A stretch of DNA of 60,442 nucleotides from DATJHM01 sp035493895 (GTDB lineage Bacteria; Chloroflexota; Ktedonobacteria; Ktedonobacterales; Ktedonobacteraceae): positions 1-60,442 of the forward strand of contig DATJHM010000103.1 in the NCBI GenBank assembly GCA_035493895.1, given 5' to 3'. Positions 8,132-16,154 of the stretch are shown here, piece after piece. The position numbers and the translations under genes are program-made. Position 1 is the first letter of the stretch. The number at the start of each line of letters is the position of its first letter. Below the pieces are notes generated by a model. That model saw nothing but the letters and a program-made list of their open reading frames with translations. It did not search any database and had not been told where the DNA came from.

Positions 8132-9034
8132 CTATTTCACCGCTCCCTGGGTTAGTCCTTCCAGAAACTGACGCTGGAAGAACAGGAACATGATGATGAC
8201 GGGAAGTGACGCAAGGGCAGCACCTGAGAGCAGGATACCGTACTGGTAATCATAGGGGCCAACCAGCGAAGAAATACCCACATTCATCACAAACATGGAG
8301 GGGTCCGTGGTCACCACCAATGGCCAGATGAAATCATTCCACAGGCCGGTGAAGGAAAGAATGCCAAGCACTGCCAGGCCGGGGCGAACTAAGGGCAAGA
8401 CGATCCGCCACCAGATGCCAAATTCGGAAGAGCCATCGACACGTGCAGCATCTAAGAGTTCGTCAGGCACCGTCATCGTGTACTGACGCATCAGGAAGAT
8501 GCCGAATGCGGTCACTGCACGTGGCACAATGAGCGCCTGGTAGGTGTTAAACCAGTGGAGCACGCGGATGATCTCAAATTGTGGCACGATCGTGACTTGA
8601 TAAGGGATGAGCAGTGTCGTCAACATGATAATGAACAGGATATTCTTAAAACGGAAGTTGTATTTTGCAAAGGCAAAACCTGCGAGCGAGCCCAGCAGTA
8701 CAGCCGTGGCCGTGCCGATGACGGCGACGACAGCCGTGTTAAGGGCCCAACGGGCAAAAGGAAATTGTGTCAGGAGAGCCTGCATATTTTCCAGCGTAGG
8801 TTGAGCCGGAAAAAAGGTAATGGGCGTGCCAAAGATCTCGGAATTATGCTTAAAAGCGCTTGCGATCATGTATATGAAAGGGATCACGGTTAACAACACC
8901 AGCCCTATAAGCACGATATTGAGCACCGCCGAATTTGTCCAAAATCTCACTTTATACGGAGAGAAACGTTTTCTCTGGCTGAGTGTTGTATTTGCTTGCT
9001 CTGCATCAGACGTGACAAGATTAATATCGGCCAT
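8132..9034 (-). CDS. Carbohydrate ABC transporter permease (MalG/UgpE type)
   Basis: One of two inner-membrane subunits of a binding-protein-dependent sugar importer. About 300 residues with six predicted membrane helices; the first follows a 35-residue cytoplasmic head. The EAA loop that docks the ATPase reads ELLDAARVDGSSEFGIWWRI followed by VLPL. The C-terminal segment FFQRQFLEGLTQGAVK is typical of the MalG branch. GAGAGGG precedes the start. It is the last gene of a three-gene operon; the ATPase is not encoded here and is presumably a shared MsiK/UgpC-like protein. Confidence 0.92.
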   Translation of the reverse strand: MADINLVTSDAEQANTTLSQRKRFSPYKVRFWTNSAVLNIVLIGLVLLTVIPFIYMIASAFKHNSEIFGTPITFFPAQPTLENMQALLTQFPFARWALNTAVVAVIGTATAVLLGSLAGFAFAKYNFRFKNILFIIMLTTLLIPYQVTIVPQFEIIRVLHWFNTYQALIVPRAVTAFGIFLMRQYTMTVPDELLDAARVDGSSEFGIWWRIVLPLVRPGLAVLGILSFTGLWNDFIWPLVVTTDPSMFVMNVGISSLVGPYDYQYGILLSGAALASLPVIIMFLFFQRQFLEGLTQGAVK

Positions 9035-9105
9035 GAACTTTACCCTCTCTTTTCGCGAACATCGTAACTACACGCACAGGATAAGCATTGACGTTTCTAC
9101 CCGGT

Positions 9106-10044
9106 CTAGCTGTTTGTATTAGATCCGCCAAAGAGCTTGAGATTGATCAGCGACAAGACGAGGAGTATCACCGTCATCGAGTAGGCTATCGCGCTGGCGT
9201 AGCCGACATTAAAATTGCGGAAACCCTGATTGTACACATACAGGGTAATGGTGAGAGAAGCATTAGAGGGTCCACCGTTGGTGAGCAAGAGCGGTTCAGC
9301 AAACAGGTTGTATGAACCGATGAGCGCCTGAATGATCACAAAGAGCGTTACAGGCCGGAGGAGAGGGAGGGTAATCTGCCAGAATGATTGCCAGTTATTG
9401 GCACCATCAATGGAGGCTGCCTCGTAAAACTCTTTGTTAATGCCATTCAAACCAGCCAGCCAGAACAGCGTATTAATTCCCAGGTAGGTCCAGATTGCCA
9501 GAAGAATAAGGGAAATCATGACGACATTCGTATTCGTCAGCCAGCCAATCGGCGGGATATGGAACCAGCCCAGCAGGGTATTTAACAAACCATAGTTCGT
9601 GTCTAGCACGCGTGCAAAGATGATCGCAATCACCACTGACGATGTAATGACTGGAAAGAACAGTCCCGTCTTAAAGAAGCCTTTCCAGCGGACAAAACGA
9701 GAATTGATTGCCAGTGCGACTAGCAATGCCAGTGGCGAAAGAATAAATACGCTCCCAAGGGCGAACTTGGTGGTGTTTGCTACTGCGATGATATAGCTGG
9801 GGTCCTGGAACATATGGATATAGTTCCCCAGACCAAAGAACGTTTTCTTATCAAAACCAAAGCCCTTGAAGAAGCTGAGCTCAAATGAATAGAGGATGGG
9901 GTAGATCCCAAAGACAGCGAAGAGGATAAAAAACGGTGAGATGAAGAGATAGGGCGCAACCTTGCGTCGATTGCGTTTCCACCAATTGTTACTTTTCTGA
10001 TAGGTTGACTGTCTAGCAGCTACGTTTGCTTGTATCACGGCCAT
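9106..10044 (-). CDS. Carbohydrate ABC transporter permease (MalF/UgpA type)
   Basis: Partner membrane subunit of the sugar importer, 312 residues. A positively charged head (NNWWKRNRRKVAPYLFISPF) leads into the first helix; the EAA loop reads EFYEAASIDGANNWQSFWQI followed by TLPL. AAGGAGG lies 9 bases upstream of the ATG. About 40 bases separate it from the binding-protein gene upstream and about 70 from the second permease, so the three genes form one operon. Confidence 0.92.
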   Translation of the reverse strand: MAVIQANVAARQSTYQKSNNWWKRNRRKVAPYLFISPFFILFAVFGIYPILYSFELSFFKGFGFDKKTFFGLGNYIHMFQDPSYIIAVANTTKFALGSVFILSPLALLVALAINSRFVRWKGFFKTGLFFPVITSSVVIAIIFARVLDTNYGLLNTLLGWFHIPPIGWLTNTNVVMISLILLAIWTYLGINTLFWLAGLNGINKEFYEAASIDGANNWQSFWQITLPLLRPVTLFVIIQALIGSYNLFAEPLLLTNGGPSNASLTITLYVYNQGFRNFNVGYASAIAYSMTVILLVLSLINLKLFGGSNTNS

Positions 10045-10083
10045 GGTGAAACACCTCCTTGTGTAATATCGGGCGTGTAAGAT

Positions 10084-11406
10084 TCAGGCAGTCTCAAAAT
10101 TGATGGTACTCTGTGTCTGACTCTGGGCCATATCTAATGCCTGTTGCGCTGAAACGTCGCTTTTTTGTATCGCGGGAGTGATGGCGAAGGTTGTGCAGGC
10201 ATTGGTTGTTTCTGGCCAATAGGGGGAATTATACCATTGGTTGATCTGAGGTGAGAGGTCTTTGATCAAATCCCCCACACGCTGGTTATCGAAGAAGTCC
10301 AATGGTCCGCTCAAGCGGGGGTCCGCAAATGCGGGTTTGTAGGTAGGCCAGACCTGTCGCACCGAGAAGTCGTGCAGGAGCGCTTCAACGTTCGTATGTT
10401 CGTAGAGAACAAAATCTAACGCTTCCTCAGGATTTGTCCCTGTTTTGAGCACTGCGACTCCAGTTCCTCCGTGTGTTGCAGTACGAGAGCCATCGGGGGT
10501 GGGCCAGGCTGGTAGTGCTTGCAAGTGCCATTTGCCTTTTGTCTGTGGGATATTTTCCTGGATAAAGCCACTGAAGTTCCATGAGGGACCCATCAGGCTG
10601 GTGACGGTACCCTGGCTGAGCGTGGCATAGTAGGACTGGCCTGATGCGCTGGGCGGACGAACGGTGGCCCAACCATCTTTGATCCCTTGCTTTTGAAATT
10701 GTAAGGTCTGAATGTTGATTGGATCATTCAGAATAGGCTGTCCCTGGGAATTGAAGAAGCCGCGGTGTTGCTGCTGCGTCATAATCCACCAGCTCGCCCA
10801 GTCATCGAAGGGGAAATCGATGAGATAGTTGCCTGTGTCTTGATGAAAGCGTTTGGCCTCTTCGACAAACTGATCCCAGGTATTGATGGGGGTCTGAATC
10901 TTTGCTTTCTCCCAGACGTCCGAACGGTAGCTTAAAAGGACAGTGTTTAACTCATTTCCGATCCCATAAACCCGGCCCTTCCAGCTCCAGGGATTAGTTG
11001 CTGAAGCCTGGTAGAACTTATCCATAAGGCCTCGCTGCTGGAGTGGCTGGGTGATGTCGACGAAAATAATGTCGCCTTTGATAAAACGTGCGAACTGGCT
11101 GATCTCAATGTCTGCGATGTCTGGCCCGCCAGTTCCGGCCTGAGAGGTAATGAGGATCTGATCATGCATCTGAGCGTATGGAAAAATTGACCAGTTAATC
11201 TCGAAATCGGGATTGCGCTCCTTTTTGTACAGCTCGAATGCATATTTCTGCCAGATAATACGCGTATCCGAAAATGCCCAGAAATTGAGCGTTTTCTTCA
11301 CGCCACGATTAAAAGCAGGTGCCTCGCCGCAACCCCCGAAAAATAAACTGCCAGCCGCAACGCCGCCAGCAGCCTTGAGAAATGTTCGGCGGTCCACTTT
11401 GTTCAT
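10084..11406 (-). CDS. Extracellular sugar-binding protein, family 1, Tat-type lipoprotein
   Basis: Captures the sugar outside the membrane for the two permeases downstream. The N-terminus has a twin-arginine motif, DRRTFLKAAGG, followed by a hydrophobic stretch and FFGGCG, a lipobox-like site for lipid anchoring. The 440-residue mature region has the family-1 hallmarks: LNFWAFSD, an early ILITSQAGTGGPDIADIE block and a late GGTGVAVLKTGTNPEEALDF block. AAGGAGG lies about 10 bases before the ATG. Substrate is likely an oligosaccharide or polyol; the sequence does not say which. Confidence 0.92.
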   Translation of the reverse strand: MNKVDRRTFLKAAGGVAAGSLFFGGCGEAPAFNRGVKKTLNFWAFSDTRIIWQKYAFELYKKERNPDFEINWSIFPYAQMHDQILITSQAGTGGPDIADIEISQFARFIKGDIIFVDITQPLQQRGLMDKFYQASATNPWSWKGRVYGIGNELNTVLLSYRSDVWEKAKIQTPINTWDQFVEEAKRFHQDTGNYLIDFPFDDWASWWIMTQQQHRGFFNSQGQPILNDPINIQTLQFQKQGIKDGWATVRPPSASGQSYYATLSQGTVTSLMGPSWNFSGFIQENIPQTKGKWHLQALPAWPTPDGSRTATHGGTGVAVLKTGTNPEEALDFVLYEHTNVEALLHDFSVRQVWPTYKPAFADPRLSGPLDFFDNQRVGDLIKDLSPQINQWYNSPYWPETTNACTTFAITPAIQKSDVSAQQALDMAQSQTQSTINFETA

Positions 11407-11546
11407 GTTAGTCCATCCTCCTTTTAGAACACAAATAAGCGTCTTGTGTGTCTATATAATGCTATCGTCCATGATAACAGGAGATCGTTTTCGCTGATAT
11501 GAGGCTAACAGATACTCGTTTTATTGTAAATTAAAATGTAAAATTA

Positions 11547-11561
11547 TGCAAGCGCTGTCAA
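11547..11561 (-). promoter_or_regulatory. LacI-family-like operator overlapping a -35 box
   Basis: TGCAAGCGCTGTCA (11547-11560) has the AGCGCT centre and partial dyad (10 of 14 positions) of LacI/GalR-type operators. On the minus strand its end forms TTGACA (11561-11556), a consensus -35 box, with AT-rich DNA downstream. It lies about 150 bases before the sugar-binding-protein gene, so repression of the sugar operon by a LacI-family protein is the simple reading. No such regulator is encoded nearby. Confidence 0.55.
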
Positions 11562-11599
11562 TAGTATCACAGGCCATTTTACCTCAGCTTTTGTGTGAA

Positions 11600-11644
11600 A
11601 AATGAGAAAGCCAGTAGAGCAACAAACGTTCGCTCTACTGGCTT
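11600..11644 (-). terminator. Intrinsic terminator of the F420 cluster
   Basis: A perfect 13-bp stem (11608-11620 with 11632-11644) is followed on the minus strand by TCTCATTTTT, just past the cofC stop. Confidence 0.88.
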
Positions 11645-11657
11645 TTCAAGTGTTGGG

Positions 11658-12287
11658 CTAGCAAAAATGCGGAATTGCGTGCATGACCTGCTCTTCACCT
11701 CGCCAATGCCAGAGATGTTGTAGATCGCGTATAGTGTCGACGTCGAGAGCGACGCCTTTACTCTCATAACGGATCACGCTCAGATCACGCTCTCTGGCCG
11801 CCTTTTCATGCAGTTGGAGACTGCCGGGGCCAAATAGATAGGGCAATGCCAGCGGTGGGCGCACGAGTAGCGCATTTGTACCGGTTCCCTCCTGTGAGGC
11901 TCCCAGTACGACCCGATACCACTGCGAGAGTTGCAGCATGTGCTCAATTTCACTCTCTTTTACTAAAGGGAGATCCGCTGAGATGGTCAGAAGGGCGCTC
12001 GCGCCGGAGTTGAGCTCTTTGCGTGCTGCCGCTTCCAGGGCCGGATTGTGCCCATGTTGTTCTTCCTGGTAGGCTTTGACGCCCCAATTTGTTGCCTGTT
12101 GCAGGACGCGCTGATCAGGGCTGACGACAGCGATGGAGGTAAGTGTCTCAATATTTTGGAGTACCTGTATCACATGCCGCAACATCGCCAATACCAGCTC
12201 TGCGCGTTGCTCCTGACTCAAGTCTGTGGCCAGCCGACTTTTGGCCTCTGTCAGACTTTTGACCGGAATGAGTGCTCGATATGTCAT
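11658..12287 (-). CDS. cofC: 2-phospholactate/phosphoenolpyruvate guanylyltransferase CofC (FbiD)
   Basis: Activates 2-phospho-L-lactate or, in many bacteria, phosphoenolpyruvate with GTP to give the side-chain donor for coenzyme F420. The 209-residue protein starts with the family block IPVKSLTEAKSRL, has a mid-protein ISADLPLV nucleotide/metal site, and a C-terminal GVALDVDTIRDL. It is the last gene of the four-gene F420 cluster and follows cofD by about 70 bases. Which substrate it prefers (lactate-P, PEP or glycerate-P) cannot be read from sequence. Confidence 0.93.
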   Translation of the reverse strand: MTYRALIPVKSLTEAKSRLATDLSQEQRAELVLAMLRHVIQVLQNIETLTSIAVVSPDQRVLQQATNWGVKAYQEEQHGHNPALEAAARKELNSGASALLTISADLPLVKESEIEHMLQLSQWYRVVLGASQEGTGTNALLVRPPLALPYLFGPGSLQLHEKAARERDLSVIRYESKGVALDVDTIRDLQHLWHWRGEEQVMHAIPHFC

Positions 12288-12358
12288 GTGCTTTTACTTT
12301 TCCTATCCATCACTGTTCGTCTGTTTCGCCTTATTGTTTCTGCTGGCTACTGGCTCTC

Positions 12359-13288
12359 TTAAGCAATCCCTGCGGCCTGTAAGACCGTGCGGGCAAGGGC
12401 CGCTTTGCTTTCGGCATCTTTCATAATGGTATCGGTAACCACACAGGGAATGCCCAGATCCTCAACTGCGCCCGCCAGCTCCGCATCCTGTTGATCGATG
12501 ACCATGACGTCGAGAAAGTCTCGATAGCAGCGTGTAACACCAACCGCAGAAACATCAAGTCCCAATCCGCGCATAAGCTTATCGGCGGGCCCTTTGATTG
12601 GCGCTCCGCCCACGATTGGACTGACGGCGACAATCATGCCGCTTGTTTCATGGAGCGCATCGTGAATACCAGGCACTGCCAGGATGCTGCCAATGCTGAC
12701 GATCGGATTGCTGGGCGCAATCAGGATCGCTTCTGCCTGCTTGATGGCGTCAATCACACCTGGCGCTGGTCTGGCCTGCTCTGCTCCCACGAAGACGACG
12801 TTTTGCACTTCGTCGGCGCTCCGTCGCTGGATCATATATTCTTCAAAATGGAATAGCCCTGCCGGTGTTTGAATATGGGTGGCGATGGGCTCATTGCTCA
12901 TGGGAATGATGCGCAGGTTCAGCCCCAGTTTCACTCTGAGGTCGTCTGCGATCTCGCTTAATGTCTTCCCCTGCCGTAGCAGATTGGTGCGGTGAATATG
13001 GGTAGCGAGATCACGATCGCCGAGCAAAAACCAATCTTCGTTCCCGTAAGCGGTGAGTTGTTGCATCGTGTAGTAGGTGTCGTCGCGTATGCCCCAGCCG
13101 TTCTTTTCGTCGACGAGGCCCGCCAGCGTATACAGGACGATGTCGGTGTCGGGCGAGACGTTCAACCCGTAAAATACGCGATCATCGCCGGTATTGGCAA
13201 TGACGGTAAGTCTCTCCTGGGGGACGACCTGGACGACGCCCTGCAAAAAGCGAGCGGCCCCGACTCCTCCAGCTAAAACTACGATCAT
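12359..13288 (-). CDS. cofD: 2-phospho-L-lactate transferase CofD (FbiA)
   Basis: Transfers the activated phospholactate or phosphoenolpyruvyl group to the deazaflavin Fo, producing F420-0 or dehydro-F420-0. The 309-residue protein starts LAGGVGAARFLQGV, contains NTGDDRVFYGLNVSPDTDI and the APSNPIVSIGSILAVPG active-site region, all typical of CofD. GAGG precedes the ATG. It is 12 bases downstream of the nitroreductase gene, so the two are probably co-translated. Confidence 0.95.
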   Translation of the reverse strand: MIVVLAGGVGAARFLQGVVQVVPQERLTVIANTGDDRVFYGLNVSPDTDIVLYTLAGLVDEKNGWGIRDDTYYTMQQLTAYGNEDWFLLGDRDLATHIHRTNLLRQGKTLSEIADDLRVKLGLNLRIIPMSNEPIATHIQTPAGLFHFEEYMIQRRSADEVQNVVFVGAEQARPAPGVIDAIKQAEAILIAPSNPIVSIGSILAVPGIHDALHETSGMIVAVSPIVGGAPIKGPADKLMRGLGLDVSAVGVTRCYRDFLDVMVIDQQDAELAGAVEDLGIPCVVTDTIMKDAESKAALARTVLQAAGIA

Positions 13289-13299
13289 TTCTCTCTACC

Positions 13300-13950
13300 T
13301 CAATCAAATTGTACGATGAGGCGCTCTAAGGGGAGACGCGCTCGTCGTTTGGGATCAGCTGCGGCATAGCCAATGCTGATCAGGGCCTGCGGAATAAGCT
13401 TTGTATCGAGATCCAGCGCCTCACAGGCTACCTCCGGACAAAACAACGGTGCACACATCCAGCCACCGTCCAATCCCAGATCGTAGGCCATCAGAAGCAT
13501 ATTTTGAATGGCGGCCCCGATGCTTTGAATAGCCATCGTCGTTTCATCCGCCTGCCTTTGCACATCGGGATAGATGTCCAGATCTTCCAGATACAGGCAG
13601 GGCATGATCAGAGCCGGTGCGGTCAGTATCCGCTGTCGCGATTTCTCCAGGCGCAGGTCCACGATCTTTTGATCCTGCCCATCCATCTCAAGATTACGTT
13701 GCCAGGTTTCTCCCATGCGATCAGTGAGCCGTTGCTTTGCTTCCTGCCTTGTTAGAACGACAAATCTCCATGGCTGCCTGCCATGCGGCGAGGGGGCCCA
13801 GCGTGCCGCTTCGAGGATCTGCTCGAGTTGTTCGCGCGTTACTGCTCGATCCTGATATTGACGTACGCTGCGTCTTCCTCGCAAAAGTGTGGGGAGATCC
13901 TGGCTGCGCTCTGGCCGGGTTACTGCTCGCGTTTCTGGATGTAGTGCCAC
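13300..13950 (-). CDS. Nitroreductase-family FMN oxidoreductase, F420 cluster (FbiB C-terminal-domain-like)
   Basis: A 216-residue nitroreductase: RRSVRQYQD, AARWAPSPHGRQPWRFVVL and the late GLDGGWMCAP segment are family hallmarks. In mycobacterial FbiB the same fold is fused behind the F420-gamma-glutamyl ligase and reduces dehydro-F420-0 with FMNH2. Here ligase and reductase are separate adjacent genes, so the simplest inference is that this protein does that reduction. Starts at GTG with only a weak ribosome site; 28 bases follow the cofE stop. Confidence 0.85.
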   Translation of the reverse strand: MALHPETRAVTRPERSQDLPTLLRGRRSVRQYQDRAVTREQLEQILEAARWAPSPHGRQPWRFVVLTRQEAKQRLTDRMGETWQRNLEMDGQDQKIVDLRLEKSRQRILTAPALIMPCLYLEDLDIYPDVQRQADETTMAIQSIGAAIQNMLLMAYDLGLDGGWMCAPLFCPEVACEALDLDTKLIPQALISIGYAAADPKRRARLPLERLIVQFD

Positions 13951-13978
13951 CGTTTAGTAACTTTCTTATTGTGCTTTT

Positions 13979-14755
13979 TTAACGGAACATATCAGTTGCG
14001 CTATCGCGGACCATCGTTTTGACGGTTCCTGGGCTGGAAATATAACGATATCCGCGGATGAGGGCGACCGGTATCCGTTCGATTTTTCCCATCACGAGCT
14101 CTGCGGCTGACGCAAGCTCGTCTGCTACGGCGATTGCGCTGGCATGGAGTTCGTATCCATAGGGATCGGTCTGGCCCCGATAGTCGGCGATTGCCTCTAA
14201 TCCTGCCACGCCTATTGCCATATTGACCTGTCCATTGCGCCAGGCACGTCCCCAGGTATCAGAAATAATCACGGCGATGTCGAGGCGCTCGCGGTTCTTC
14301 TCGCTCGCTGCCAGATCCTGAAGTCGTGTGCGTAGTTGTTGGGCCGAGGCGTCGGGATCGATTGGAAGCAGGGCGAGGACATGTTGCCCTCCGATATTGG
14401 ATTCATCGACGCCCGCATTGGCACAGATAAAGCCATGTTGTGTCTCGCTGATCACCACTCCGTGATCCATGCGTACGATGCGCTTGCTCTCTCTCAGCAC
14501 AACTTCGACGTGCCGGGGATCTTTATTGCCTGCCAGGGCGATGGCCTGGGCAAATTCGGACGGCTCTATCTCCGTCAGATCGACGAGCCTGCCCTCTGCT
14601 TTTGAGACAATTTTCTGGGTGACAACCAGAACATCTCCTTGCTCAAGCGTGAGTTGTTGCCTTTGCAATGCTTCAAATAGTAATGCACCCAGGTCTGTTC
14701 CCGGGGGAATCTCACCAATACTGGTGAGCGGTATAATGCGTAGCTCTGTGTCCAT
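13979..14755 (-). CDS. cofE: Coenzyme F420-0:L-glutamate ligase CofE
   Basis: Adds the gamma-linked glutamate tail to F420-0 using GTP. About 258 residues, comparable to single-domain CofE. Visible motifs: DVLVVTQKIVSKAEGR, NAGVDESN, ISDTWGRAWRNGQVNMAIG and the GYELHASAIAVADELASAAE metal-binding region. ATG at 14755 is preceded by AAGGAGG; the upstream extension to 14851 is not supported. It heads the minus-strand F420 operon and shares a short divergent control region with the FMN riboswitch transcript. Fo synthase (fbiC/cofGH) is not in the window. Confidence 0.95.
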   Translation of the reverse strand: MDTELRIIPLTSIGEIPPGTDLGALLFEALQRQQLTLEQGDVLVVTQKIVSKAEGRLVDLTEIEPSEFAQAIALAGNKDPRHVEVVLRESKRIVRMDHGVVISETQHGFICANAGVDESNIGGQHVLALLPIDPDASAQQLRTRLQDLAASEKNRERLDIAVIISDTWGRAWRNGQVNMAIGVAGLEAIADYRGQTDPYGYELHASAIAVADELASAAELVMGKIERIPVALIRGYRYISSPGTVKTMVRDSATDMFR

Positions 14756-14845
14756 GTGCCTCCTTGTGTTGCTATTATATCCCTCGTCGCTTCCTACTGC
14801 AAAGAGGGCGTGAGGAGAGAAGGCAAAAAGCGATTCACGCGTCTC

Positions 14846-14875
14846 TTGCAAAAATACTATGGCTTATGCCATAAT
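14846..14875 (+). promoter_or_regulatory. Promoter candidate for the ribXY transcript
   Basis: TTGCAA (14846-14851) and CATAAT (14870-14875) are 18 bases apart; initiation some 6-8 bases on would place the RNA start right at the first riboswitch helix. The spacer holds a TATGGC/GCCATA dyad. Confidence 0.5.
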
Positions 14876-14884
14876 TACCGCAAG

Positions 14885-15040
14885 AGACCTTCGGGGCAGG
14901 GTGCAATTCCCGACCGGCGGTATGGCCTTCCGGCATGATGTCTGGAGGCTAAGCCCGCGAGTCCAAATACAAATTTTGTATGCAGGACAGATTCGGTGTG
15001 ATTCCGAAGCCGACGGTACAGTCCGGATGGGAGAAGGTTT
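14885..15040 (+). promoter_or_regulatory. FMN riboswitch (RFN element)
   Basis: All hallmark blocks are present in order: ACCTTCGGGGCAGGGT, CCCGACCGGCGGT, AGCCCGCGA, GATTCGGTGTGATTCCGAAG, CCGACGGTACAGTC and GGATGGGAGAAGGT. The closing helix pairs 14887-14891 with 15034-15038. It senses FMN and normally shuts off riboflavin synthesis or uptake genes; here the next genes encode a riboflavin-type ABC importer. Confidence 0.97.
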
Positions 15041-15149
15041 ATAGATTGATCATAGGAACCTGTTGCACAGAGGTAACAGGGGTTGTTGCGTATCTCTTAA
15101 ACTACTCGCAACACCTGATGATCTTCATGTCTCCCTCAATGCCTCCCCG

Positions 15150-15214
15150 AGTCAGTTACATTGGCACTTCCATCTTCTCTGTGTCGGAAATGCCAGTCGC
15201 GCAATGACTGAGGG
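15150..15214 (+). promoter_or_regulatory. Possible ribosome-site-sequestering hairpin after the FMN riboswitch
   Basis: AGTCA (15150-15154) faces TGACT (15205-15209), and GGCACTTCC (15163-15171) faces GGAAATGCC (15186-15194) with one mismatch. The hairpin ends directly against the GAGGG ribosome site of ribX (15210-15214). This would suit translational control by the riboswitch; no good intrinsic terminator is seen in the 180-base leader. Confidence 0.4.
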
Positions 15215-15221
15215 ATGTTTT

Positions 15222-16121
15222 ATGAGCACTAGCACGTTTCATCGTGAAGAGGCATCGCGGACGGTGCCATCTTCGACGCAGACGGTCTCGTCCGAGCTTT
15301 CTAGCCAGACGCAGCTTCTGCCACATTCTGCCACGGCGCGTCCTGCCCGGCTCCGCGCCACTTTACGCTCTACACTGCTTTCTATCCTGCCTGCTCTGCT
15401 GGTGGCCGCTCTTCTGCTGGTGGTCTGGTACAGTGTGACGGCAGCCCGGCTCCTCCCCAGTATTATCCTACCGGCGCCGGGGGACGTGTTCTCCAGTCTT
15501 ATCGATGGCTTCAGTTCGGGTCTGTTTCTGAGTAATCTGTGGGTGACGATGCAGGAGAGCCTGCTTGGCTTTCTCGTGGCTCTGTTGATCTCGCTCCCGC
15601 TCGGGTATGCTCTGGCGAAGTTTCGGCTCTTCGCAGTTGCCTTCCATCCTTACCTGGCTGCTGGTCAGGCCATCCCGGTACTGGCAATTGCGCCTCTGCT
15701 GAGTATCTGGCTCGGTTACGGACTTTTTACCAATGTCGTAGTGAGCTTCCTGGTGGTCTTTTTCCCGCTGGTGGTCAATGCGATGCTGGGTTTGCAGCTC
15801 ATTGATCGCTCGTTAACTGATGCGGCGCGTGTTGAAGGTGCAGATGGCTGGTCGCTTCTGCTCCATATCGAGTTCCCGCTGGCCTTGCCTCCCATTATGG
15901 CTGCCTTTCGCACCTGTCTGACGCTTGCAGTCGTGGGGGCTCTGGTGGCAGAATTTGTCATTGGAGGTGATCAAGGTCTTGGCAGTCTGGTGCTCGAGGC
16001 CAAGAATCAATACAATTTGCCGCTGATGTTTGCGAGTTTGCTGGTCCTGGCAGCTCTGGCCGCTCTCTACTACGGCCTTGCCTGGTTGCTTACAAAGCTG
16101 ACTGAAGCGCTATTCGCATAA
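15222..16121 (+). CDS. ribX: ABC transporter permease, riboflavin-uptake type (RibX)
   Basis: About 299 residues with roughly six membrane helices and a BPD-transport inner-membrane domain of the SsuC/ThiX group. The EAA loop reads DAARVEGADGWSLLLHIEFP. GAGGG lies 7 bases before the chosen ATG. An FMN riboswitch upstream and a family-9-like binding protein downstream match the RibXY riboflavin transporters described in Chloroflexota. No ATPase gene is present at this locus, as also reported for RibXY-type systems. Function is inferred from riboswitch control and context rather than from residues. Confidence 0.85.
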   Translation: MSTSTFHREEASRTVPSSTQTVSSELSSQTQLLPHSATARPARLRATLRSTLLSILPALLVAALLLVVWYSVTAARLLPSIILPAPGDVFSSLIDGFSSGLFLSNLWVTMQESLLGFLVALLISLPLGYALAKFRLFAVAFHPYLAAGQAIPVLAIAPLLSIWLGYGLFTNVVVSFLVVFFPLVVNAMLGLQLIDRSLTDAARVEGADGWSLLLHIEFPLALPPIMAAFRTCLTLAVVGALVAEFVIGGDQGLGSLVLEAKNQYNLPLMFASLLVLAALAALYYGLAWLLTKLTEALFA

Positions 16122-16154
16122 TTTTAATCCCTATCTGATTGGAGACGTACGTCG

